Shown here piece by piece: positions 6,668 through 12,591 of a stretch of 13,684 nt of DNA; the stretch's first letter is position 1, and each line of letters opens with the position of its first letter. The stretch is from NCBI GenBank assembly GCA_964426155.1, contig CAYROY010000080.1, forward strand, positions 1-13,684. The letters run 5' to 3'. The position numbers were made by a program, and so were the translations under genes. The stretch is from M55B120 sp964426155 (GTDB taxonomy: Bacteria; Actinomycetota; Humimicrobiia; Humimicrobiales; Humimicrobiaceae). The notes beneath the pieces are model-generated. The model saw only the letters and a program-made list of their open reading frames with translations. It did not search any database and was not told the DNA's origin.

Positions 6668-9022
6668 TTATGAACATTTTGAATAACCGCAGTTCCTGCA
6701 TGTATAACATCCGCCTTCTGGTTCCATTATCTCTCCGCATTCAGGACAGACCACCAGTGATCTCGGTCCGGCTGTTGCTCCCAGGTCAAACTTATCAGTC
6801 TTGTTAAAGTAGAAGTCTATAGCCTTTGCTATGGCATCCGGACAGGAAAGAACATGCGTCTCAGGATCTGCGATACAGGTTGCGCATCTTATCCCTTTAA
6901 GCTGGTCCTTTATTGATTCAAGATCTATACCCGACCTTATGGCAATACTTATAAGCCTTCCAACAGCTTCTGTTAATGCGGCGCAACCTTCCTCGCCGGT
7001 ATTTGTAAATACTTCACATATACCATTTTCATCAGAATTTATTGTTACATAAAGTTTTCCGCAATTACCTATCTTATATTTTTTGGTCATACCGTAAGTG
7101 ACCTCTGGTCTTGGCCTTGGCTTTACTACAGAGACATTACCATCATCAGACCCGTCAACTATTGCCAATTTTTTAGATTCCTCCCCAGCCTTGCCTCCGG
7201 GATAAGTTTTCATTTCCATTTTAACTTCATCTTTGCTTTTATCCTTTCCGGCGACTTCAAGCACCTGCGTACTCCTGCTTCCATCCCGGAATATTGTGAT
7301 TCCCTTGCAGCCAAGCCTATAGGCCAGCATATAAACATCTTCAACTTCCTGAACAGTAGCAGAACTTGGGAAATTCACTGTTTTTGACACAGCATTATCA
7401 ACAAATTTTTGAAATATCGCCTGCATACGGACATGCCATTTAGGTATGACATCATGAGCAGTTTTAAATATTCTCCTGTATACGGGTGGGACTTCTTCCA
7501 GGTCTTTGAGATTACCCTGGCTGACAATTTTCTCCATCAGTTCTTTGCTGTAGAAACCTTCTTCCTCTGCAATTTTCTTAAAGTACTTATTTACCTCAAC
7601 AAGTCTGTCATTATCCATCACATTCTTCACAAAAGAAATGGCAAATAAAGGCTCAATCCCACTGGAACAGTCAGCAATTATGCTCAATGTCCCGGTGGGT
7701 GCTATTGTGGTGGTGGTAGCGTTCCTGATCTTATAACCCTCAGGTGTATCATACACACTTCCCTCAAAGTTAGGAAACTCACCCCTTTCCCCTGCAAGTT
7801 CTTTAGATGCCTCTTTCGACTCATCCTGTATAAAGCTCATAATCCTGCTGCCGAGCTCAAGGGCTTCTTCACTATCATAGGGTATCCCCAGAATCACCAG
7901 AAGGTCTGCCCATCCCATTACTCCCAATCCAATCTTCCTGTTTCCGTCCACCATCTTACGGATTCTTTCCAGAGGATACCTGCTCATATCTATGGTATCA
8001 TCAAGGAATCTTACTGAAGTATGGACTATCTTCTTTAGTCTATCATAATCAATCTTTTTCACACCATCATCTTCTACAACCATATGTGAAAGGTTTATTG
8101 AGCCTAAATTACAGGCCTCGTATGGTAAGAGCGGCTGCTCTCCACAGGGATTTGTACTCTCTATCTGGCCTATATGCGGGGTGGGATTGTCTTTGTTTAA
8201 CCTATCGAGAAAAACAATGCCAGGATCACCGTTTTTCCAGGCATGGTCGATTATATTCTTAAATATTTCTCTGGCACTATAAAGATCAAGTACTTCCTTG
8301 GTCCTCGGGTTGACTATATCATATTTTTCATCATTTTCCACAGCTTTCATAAAAGTTTCCGTTACCCCTACAGACAGATTAAAGTTGGTAAGCTTATCGT
8401 TACTATCCTTTGCGTTGATAAAGTCAAGTATATCCGGATGATCTACTCTCAATATCCCCATATTTGCACCTCTCCTGGTGCCGCCCTGTTTGATAGTATC
8501 TGTAGCAGCGTTAAAAACAGTCATAAATGATATGGGGCCGCTGGATACGCCCTTTGTAGAAAGGACTACATCGTTCTTTGGCCTTATCCTGGAAAAAGAA
8601 TATCCAACACCTCCACCTGATTTCTGAATCAATGCCGTCTCCTTTAATGCCTCAAATATTTCAGACATCGAATCTCCAACCGGCAAGACAAAGCATGCAG
8701 CGAGCTGCTGGAGCTCTTTTCCTGCATTCATAAGTGTCGGGGAGTTAGGCAGAAAATCCAGATCTGACATTATATCAAAAAACTGCCTTTCTATTTCCAT
8801 CACTTCTTTCTCCGTCTTACCATACTTCTTCTCTGCTGATGAAACATTCCTGGCAACCCTTATAAACATATCGACAGGTTCTTCTAGAAGATTACCTTCC
8901 TCGTCTCTTTTAAGATAACGTCTTTTTAAGACCCTCACTGCATTTTCAGAAAGATCTATTTTTTTCCGGAGATAATACTCCATCAACTTTTTCCTATCCT
9001 CTTTTTTATTTATCTCTGTCAT
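6668..9022 (-). CDS. nrdJ: Class II adenosylcobalamin-dependent ribonucleoside-diphosphate reductase
   Basis: NrdJ reduces ribonucleotides to deoxyribonucleotides using adenosylcobalamin and needs no oxygen. Numbered from the chosen start (784 aa): Cys110 in QLAACFVLP, the thiyl Cys293 in STNPCGEQP with its Asn and Glu partners, and redox Cys304 in YEACNLGSINL; the 11-residue spacing of the last two fits class II enzymes. IAPTGTLSIIADCSSGIEP, a family phosphate-binding region, follows. The C-terminus has a TSCPD-type domain (about 635-740) and a terminal cysteine-rich finger (CPECG...CRNCGYSKC), expected for re-reduction or metal binding. No N-terminal ATP-cone is present, so allosteric control by a cone is absent. 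An ATG also occurs at 9034, but GGGGG (9028-9032) is well placed for the ATG at 9022 and overlaps the upstream ATG, so 9022 is preferred. A promoter with two NrdR boxes lies upstream. It converges with the P-type ATPase 5 bp away. Confidence 0.97.
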   Translation of the reverse strand: MTEINKKEDRKKLMEYYLRKKIDLSENAVRVLKRRYLKRDEEGNLLEEPVDMFIRVARNVSSAEKKYGKTEKEVMEIERQFFDIMSDLDFLPNSPTLMNAGKELQQLAACFVLPVGDSMSEIFEALKETALIQKSGGGVGYSFSRIRPKNDVVLSTKGVSSGPISFMTVFNAATDTIKQGGTRRGANMGILRVDHPDILDFINAKDSNDKLTNFNLSVGVTETFMKAVENDEKYDIVNPRTKEVLDLYSAREIFKNIIDHAWKNGDPGIVFLDRLNKDNPTPHIGQIESTNPCGEQPLLPYEACNLGSINLSHMVVEDDGVKKIDYDRLKKIVHTSVRFLDDTIDMSRYPLERIRKMVDGNRKIGLGVMGWADLLVILGIPYDSEEALELGSRIMSFIQDESKEASKELAGERGEFPNFEGSVYDTPEGYKIRNATTTTIAPTGTLSIIADCSSGIEPLFAISFVKNVMDNDRLVEVNKYFKKIAEEEGFYSKELMEKIVSQGNLKDLEEVPPVYRRIFKTAHDVIPKWHVRMQAIFQKFVDNAVSKTVNFPSSATVQEVEDVYMLAYRLGCKGITIFRDGSRSTQVLEVAGKDKSKDEVKMEMKTYPGGKAGEESKKLAIVDGSDDGNVSVVKPRPRPEVTYGMTKKYKIGNCGKLYVTINSDENGICEVFTNTGEEGCAALTEAVGRLISIAIRSGIDLESIKDQLKGIRCATCIADPETHVLSCPDAIAKAIDFYFNKTDKFDLGATAGPRSLVVCPECGEIMEPEGGCYTCRNCGYSKCS

Positions 9023-9147
9023 AACAACCCCCATCTAACATGTTTATTTAGTCCAAATTAAATAATTTCATTTTTTTTTAAGCAGAATACCGCAATCTCA
9101 ATAAATACAGCCAGCCCACCCCTTTGATTTCTAAACTAGAAAGTAAA

Positions 9148-9163
9148 ACTCATCATATTGTAT
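9148..9163 (-). promoter_or_regulatory. NrdR box 2 (downstream operator of nrdJ)
   Basis: On the minus strand this reads ATACAATATGATGAGT, matching 12 of 16 positions of the published NrdR-box consensus acaCwAtATaTwGtgt. It lies just at the start of the predicted nrdJ transcript. Its centre is 32 bp from the centre of box 1, about three helical turns, which is the spacing typical of paired NrdR boxes. Confidence 0.7.
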
Positions 9164-9171
9164 ATGTCTAT

Positions 9172-9200
9172 ATATTAGAGCACAATATATTGTATGTCAA
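9172..9200 (-). promoter_or_regulatory. nrdJ promoter
   Basis: On the minus strand a perfect TTGACA (-35, 9195-9200) is followed after 17 bp by TAATAT (-10, 9172-9177). The predicted transcript start is near 9165, leaving a leader of about 140 nt. NrdR box 1 fills most of the spacer and box 2 covers the start region, so NrdR binding would block RNA polymerase. Confidence 0.7.
9180..9195 (-). promoter_or_regulatory. NrdR box 1 (operator inside the nrdJ promoter)
   Basis: GCACAATATATTGTAT on the plus strand contains the perfect 12-bp palindrome ACAATATATTGT (9182-9193) and matches 14 of 16 positions of the NrdR-box consensus. It overlaps the -35/-10 spacer of the nrdJ promoter. The cognate regulator gene nrdR is at 2304-2759. 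Confidence 0.8.
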
Positions 9201-9341
9201 CAGAAATTAAATTATTTCTTCAAATTTTTTAAAATATCAATTATTTACTTTTGAATAATTCAAATATTTTACATTTTCCAATATCTTTCAATATATTCCA
9301 GATGGGTTGTAGTAAAAAAATAAATGATAAAATAAATTCCG

Positions 9342-9372
9342 GCTGTAACTTCTATATTACAGCATGTGCTGT
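9342..9372. repeat. Overlapping inverted repeats (GCTGT/ACAGC half-sites)
   Basis: GCTGTAA (9342-9348) is perfectly repeated inverted as TTACAGC (9357-9363) with an 8-nt gap. The second arm is also part of ACAGCA-TG-TGCTGT (9359-9372). The two hairpins or operators share one arm, so they are mutually exclusive as structures. They lie upstream of the promoter at 9401-9428, so an operator is more likely than an RNA element. Confidence 0.45.
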
Positions 9373-9400
9373 TTTACATAAAACATTATATTTAAATAAA

Positions 9401-9428
9401 TATACATAAGGCTGATTTATGATATAAT
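9401..9428 (+). promoter_or_regulatory. Extended -10 promoter of the bS22-like / homocysteine methyltransferase unit
   Basis: TGA followed by TATAAT (9423-9428) is a perfect extended -10 element; TATACA (9401-9406) is a possible -35 at 16 bp. The predicted leader to ATG 9490 is about 55 nt. No other good promoter is seen before the methyltransferase gene, so both genes probably share it. Confidence 0.6.
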
Positions 9429-9489
9429 ACTTTTTTCGGTTATATATGATTTGAACCAAAAGATAAACGACTATGGATACAGGAGAACT

Positions 9490-9585
9490 ATGAGCTCTAT
9501 TATCAAAAAAAGAAGAAAAAAGATGAGGAAAAAAAAGCATAAAAAGATGCTTAAGAAGACAAGATGGCAGAGAAGAAATAAATAA
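9490..9585 (+). CDS. Small basic bS22-like ribosomal protein (AURKAIP1/COX24 domain), 31 aa
   Basis: A 31-codon gene encoding a very basic protein. It begins MSSIIKKRRKKMRKKKHKKM and ends LKKTRWQRRNK; more than half of the residues are Lys or Arg. The pattern (S/G)(S)VIKKRRKRM-KKKHRKLLKKTR-QRR is that of the AURKAIP1/COX24 C-terminal family, which includes mycobacterial bS22, a small-subunit ribosomal protein. The match is from memory, but it runs over nearly the full length. A strong Shine-Dalgarno AGGAG (9481-9485) sits 4 nt before the ATG, and a good promoter lies 60 bp upstream. It is followed 17 bp later by the homocysteine methyltransferase gene. Such genes are easily missed because of length. 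The likely role is binding rRNA in the 30S subunit. Confidence 0.85.
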   Translation: MSSIIKKRRKKMRKKKHKKMLKKTRWQRRNK

Positions 9586-9602
9586 TTATAAAACTATGTG
9601 AA

Positions 9603-10526
9603 ATGAACAGGGTCAGTTTAAAAAAATATTCTTATTTTTTAAAAACTCTTGAAGCCAGAATCCTGCTGTGCGATGGGGCCATGGGAACCGAGCTTCAGGC
9701 GAGAGGCTTTACCGGTGCTCCGGATCTGGCTAACCTTGAAAAAGACGGCACCGATAAGGTAATGGGAATCCATACTGATTATCTTGAAGCAGGCTCTGAT
9801 ATAATACAGACAAATACATTCGGTGCAAATCCTGTAAAACTTAAATCATACAGGCTCGACACAAAAACGGCAGATATAAATAGAAATGCAGTGGAAACAG
9901 CCCGCAGGGCAATAGAGCTATATGAAAAAAGATCATCTTCCAAAACACCCCATTTTATAGCAGGAGACGTTGGGCCCACCGGAAAGTTACTGGAGCCTTC
10001 CGGTGAATTGAAATACAGCCAGGCTGTAGAAATTTTTAGCAGGCAGATCGAAGTCCTCATTGAAAACGGTGTAGATTTTTTACTTGTTGAAACTATTATG
10101 GATCTCAACGAAGCACTTGCTGCTGTGGAAGCTGTAAGAAAAATATCGGATATTATACCACTTGCCTGCACTATGTCTTTTTCCAAAAACGGTGTGACGA
10201 TAATGGGAGACAGGGCTGGAGAATCAGCACGCAGGCTCCTTGCTGCGGGATGCGGCATAGTCGGGGCAAACTGCAGCATCGGTTCAGATTCTATGCTTGA
10301 TGTTGTAAAAAAGATGCGGGACTCCCGGCCCGATGCCAAGCTTATATTTCAGCCCAATGCAGGACTTCCGGTTGTTAAGGGCGAACGTACAGCATATAAC
10401 GAGACTCCCGAAATAATGGCCGAAAACATAAAAAAATATTTAAGTTATAGCCCATCCATCCTTGGAGCATGCTGCGGAAGTACTCCTGCCCATATAAAAA
10501 AAATAGCAGGTTTTATTAAAAGTTAG
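9603..10526 (+). CDS. Homocysteine S-methyltransferase family protein (MetH N-terminal-like domain)
   Basis: The 307-residue protein is a stand-alone homocysteine S-methyltransferase TIM barrel, equivalent to the N-terminal domain of cobalamin-dependent methionine synthase. It would pass a methyl group to homocysteine bound by zinc. The start of the barrel is LLCDGAMGTELQARG; the zinc ligands are the Cys of GANCSIGS (near residue 224) and the Cys pair of GACCGSTPAHI (near 295). DTNTFGAN-like IIQTNTFGANP and the glycine-rich GDVGPTGKLL are also typical. The folate, B12-binding and activation domains of MetH are missing, so either it uses S-methylmethionine or another donor, or the remaining MetH parts are encoded elsewhere, as in split MetH systems; the sequence does not decide. 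It lies 17 bp after the bS22-like gene. No Shine-Dalgarno is evident, which suggests coupling or atypical initiation. It converges with the DUF4015 gene. Confidence 0.88.
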   Translation: MNRVSLKKYSYFLKTLEARILLCDGAMGTELQARGFTGAPDLANLEKDGTDKVMGIHTDYLEAGSDIIQTNTFGANPVKLKSYRLDTKTADINRNAVETARRAIELYEKRSSSKTPHFIAGDVGPTGKLLEPSGELKYSQAVEIFSRQIEVLIENGVDFLLVETIMDLNEALAAVEAVRKISDIIPLACTMSFSKNGVTIMGDRAGESARRLLAAGCGIVGANCSIGSDSMLDVVKKMRDSRPDAKLIFQPNAGLPVVKGERTAYNETPEIMAENIKKYLSYSPSILGACCGSTPAHIKKIAGFIKS

Positions 10527-10558
10527 TTCAACCAAGTCAGTTTCAACAAGAAAATTTT

Positions 10559-11698
10559 CTAATCCATCCTGCTTTTTAGGGCATTTTCTACAATACTGTA
10601 TTTATTTGCTGCATTCCAGAATAAAAATCCTTCTATATTAAATTCTTCTGATGCTGATATCTGTCCAAGTATATGACTTTCATCATACCTCATTCCCAGT
10701 CCAAATGCCTGTATCCAGGGTATTATCTGACAATCAGTATTACCTATTCTGGCAAACCCCTTATCAAGCGTGTATTTAACTACTTCATACGGATGGGCCT
10801 CGGGCTGGCTGAATCCCAAAAAACCTGTAGAATAATGGGACGGATAAGACATAGGATATAAAAAATCAAGGTATGGTGCCATATCTTCTATAAATTGCCC
10901 TATTCCCTGGTCATTCTCAGTTATTAGAACAAAACCATATACATCAGCAGACATCTTTACATGATAATTTCTGGTTGCCTGCCTTACTGCCTTCAGAAAA
11001 CCGGTTATGGCCGTGGTTTTTTCCTGATTTCTGTTATTGGAAGGATACCGGGCCAGGGATAGGTTACCTTTTGAAGGTGCTCTTATATAGTCAAACTGGA
11101 TCTCATCTACCCCTTTCCTTACAAGCTCCATAACAAGCTCTATGAAATAGCCCCAGACCTCCCTGCTGTATATATCAATCCAGTAACCTCCATCCAGGTA
11201 AATAGGTTCGCCTGTATTCTTATTCTGTACTGCCAGGTCCGGCCTTTTATCTGGTATGATTCCGTCTTTGAAGAGCACGATTCTCGCTATGCTGTATATA
11301 TTTCTTTCATCCATTTCCCTTAGAACCTGGTCAATATCATAATAGGGTTTTACGGAACCCGTCTTATTGAAGAAATCCACACTGCTGTTATACAGGATAT
11401 CGCCTGAATCCTCTTTCGCGTTAAAGACTATACTGTTTAATTCGGTTTCTTCAATAAGCCTGTAAATATCCATCCTTTTCTCTTCAGAAGACAGGCTGTA
11501 TCCGGTAAGATACACAGCTTTTTGGCCTCCTGCAGTAATTTTTCTTGTCCTATTATCATAAGTCCAGATAAAATCGGGATAGTCGGGGTCGAAAGCAAAT
11601 ATCTCTGACATTGGGATCATGGACACTATTATAAAAGTCAGTACAATTAGCAGCACCTTATAAACATTAAGATTTTTTGTAACTCTTTTTTTATTCAT
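10559..11698 (-). CDS. Secreted or membrane-anchored putative glycoside hydrolase (DUF4015, PF13200)
   Basis: A 379-residue protein with a basic N-terminus and one hydrophobic segment (about residues 15-35), then a possible signal-peptidase site after SEIFA. The mature part is a TIM-barrel-like DUF4015 domain: AVYLTGYSL (61-69), TELNSIVFNAKEDSG (85-99), GVDEIQFDYIRAP (196-208), KMSADVYGF (248-256), YPMSYPSHY (281-289) and IEGFLFWNA near the end. Asp and Glu residues in DEIQFDYIR and SADVYG are the likely catalytic candidates by analogy to barrel hydrolases. The substrate is not known; related proteins are usually presumed to act on cell-surface or wall polysaccharides. A promoter is proposed at 11820-11849, giving a leader of about 115 nt. 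No Shine-Dalgarno is seen before ATG 11698. An in-frame GTG further in is a possible alternative start but would lose the positive N-terminus. Confidence 0.85.
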   Translation of the reverse strand: MNKKRVTKNLNVYKVLLIVLTFIIVSMIPMSEIFAFDPDYPDFIWTYDNRTRKITAGGQKAVYLTGYSLSSEEKRMDIYRLIEETELNSIVFNAKEDSGDILYNSSVDFFNKTGSVKPYYDIDQVLREMDERNIYSIARIVLFKDGIIPDKRPDLAVQNKNTGEPIYLDGGYWIDIYSREVWGYFIELVMELVRKGVDEIQFDYIRAPSKGNLSLARYPSNNRNQEKTTAITGFLKAVRQATRNYHVKMSADVYGFVLITENDQGIGQFIEDMAPYLDFLYPMSYPSHYSTGFLGFSQPEAHPYEVVKYTLDKGFARIGNTDCQIIPWIQAFGLGMRYDESHILGQISASEEFNIEGFLFWNAANKYSIVENALKSRMD

Positions 11699-11819
11699 TA
11701 ATACATTTTTATATGCTGCAGTTTTACAATTTAAAAAGCAGGTATTTGCCCCACTTTCTATTATGTCATCTTTTCTTAAGCCCTCAGGGATTTAACTTCA
11801 TCATTCTACTGATTTCACT

Positions 11820-11849
11820 ATTATAAAACCTCCAAATATATTTTATCAG
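11820..11849 (-). promoter_or_regulatory. Candidate promoter of the DUF4015 gene
   Basis: On the minus strand CTGATA (11844-11849) and a perfect TATAAT (11820-11825) are separated by 18 bp. The leader to 11698 would be about 115 nt. I see no known riboswitch in it; a short CCCTGAGGG palindrome (near 11782) is the only obvious structure. Confidence 0.45.
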
Positions 11850-11947
11850 AATTTTTATTTTTAAATTATTTTTTTAAATTAAATACAGAAATTTCCAGGA
11901 TTAAACTATATATTGGAAATCAAAAAAGACTGGTTTAAAATATTAAA

Positions 11948-12541
11948 ATGGACAGGAATATAAATATACTTATATTAAACGATATAAACAACAACATCAT
12001 AAGATTCCTCAGAAAAAGACTCCCGGAAATATTTAACAGCTCTGTAACTGTTTCGAAACATATAATAATTCCCTCATACCTGTTCAATTGTGACAAAAAA
12101 AAGTATGATGGGAAAAAGGTACTGAAATTTATTACTGATAATATCACCCTCAAAGAAGTTAAAAATGTAAATATTGGAATCTTTGACCGTGATATGTTTT
12201 CTGGAAACCTTGATTACACTTTTGGTCTTGCGTCTCTTTTTCCAAAGATAGGTGTTGTTTCTATAATAATGCTTCACCCACATTTTAATGAGGATTATTT
12301 TTCAAGAGGCTGGAGAAAGAGAAAGTCCGGAAAATTTCCCGTTTTTGTGAAAAGGTTGAGCATGCAAGAAAAAAATATTTATTACGAAAGAATACTAAAA
12401 GAACCCAGCCATATTATAGGCCATACCCTGGAACTCGGGCACTGTGAGAATAAAAGATGCATAATGGCCCCTTCCGGTACTATCATGGATATAGACCAAA
12501 AAGATATTATATTCTGCAGCAGATGCAGAAATTTAATTTAA
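11948..12541 (+). CDS. Archaemetzincin-family (M54) protein lacking the catalytic glutamate
   Basis: The 197-residue protein matches archaemetzincins, small soluble zinc metalloproteases with the pattern HExxHxxGxxHCx4CxM...CxxC. The central region NIGIFDRDMF...LDYTFGLA...GVVSIIMLHPHF and the lead-in YYERILKEPSH are typical. All metal ligands are kept: His155, His159 and His165 for the catalytic zinc, and Cys166, Cys171, Cys190 and Cys193 for the structural zinc, plus Met173 of the Met-turn. But the catalytic base Glu is replaced: the motif reads HIIGHTLELGHCENKRCIM, with Ile156 where Glu belongs and Glu162 where the conserved Gly belongs. The Ile codon is ATT, so this is not a single-base change from a Glu codon. 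The frame is otherwise intact. It is likely a proteolytically inactive zinc-binding member or one with altered chemistry. No clear Shine-Dalgarno. Convergent with the GltS-like gene. Confidence 0.88.
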   Translation: MDRNINILILNDINNNIIRFLRKRLPEIFNSSVTVSKHIIIPSYLFNCDKKKYDGKKVLKFITDNITLKEVKNVNIGIFDRDMFSGNLDYTFGLASLFPKIGVVSIIMLHPHFNEDYFSRGWRKRKSGKFPVFVKRLSMQEKNIYYERILKEPSHIIGHTLELGHCENKRCIMAPSGTIMDIDQKDIIFCSRCRNLI

Positions 12542-12545
12542 ATAA

Positions 12546-12559
12546 GTCTGGATGCAGAC
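12546..12559 (-). terminator. Weak hairpin between convergent genes, possible terminator of the GltS-like gene
   Basis: GTCTG-GATG-CAGAC is a perfect 5-bp stem with a 4-nt loop, 33 bp after the minus-strand stop. Read on the minus strand it is followed by TTATTTAAATT. The stem is short, so function is uncertain. Confidence 0.3.
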
Positions 12560-12591
12560 CAAAATAAAAACAGCCTGTATTCCCATTTATT

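Larger units (their letters stand above)
9035..9489. other. AT-rich divergent intergenic region between nrdJ and the bS22-like gene
   Basis: This 455-bp region holds the nrdJ promoter with NrdR boxes (9148-9200, minus strand), overlapping inverted repeats (9342-9372) and an extended -10 promoter for the rightward genes (9401-9428). The stretch 9201-9340 is very AT-rich with a small palindrome TTGAATAATTCAA (9251-9263); I see no gene in it. The nrdJ leader (about 9165 to 9023) is about 140 nt, and I do not recognise a cobalamin riboswitch in it. The 62-codon minus-strand reading frame at 9352-9540 looks like chance. Confidence 0.7.

Noticed and set aside
9023..9165. Cobalamin riboswitch in the nrdJ leader
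   Set aside because: The leader is only about 140 nt and no B12-box-like sequence was recognised.
9352..9540. 62-codon minus-strand frame over the bS22-like gene
   Set aside because: It overlaps the promoter and the basic small gene; no Shine-Dalgarno and no family resemblance.
9779..10339. 186-codon minus-strand frame opposite the homocysteine methyltransferase gene
   Set aside because: It is the shadow of a strongly conserved gene; its product has no recognisable family and there is no start signal.
11699..11813. Riboswitch (for example c-di-AMP type) in the DUF4015 leader
   Set aside because: The leader has only a weak CCCTGAGGG palindrome and a GGGGC stretch; no known riboswitch core was recognised.
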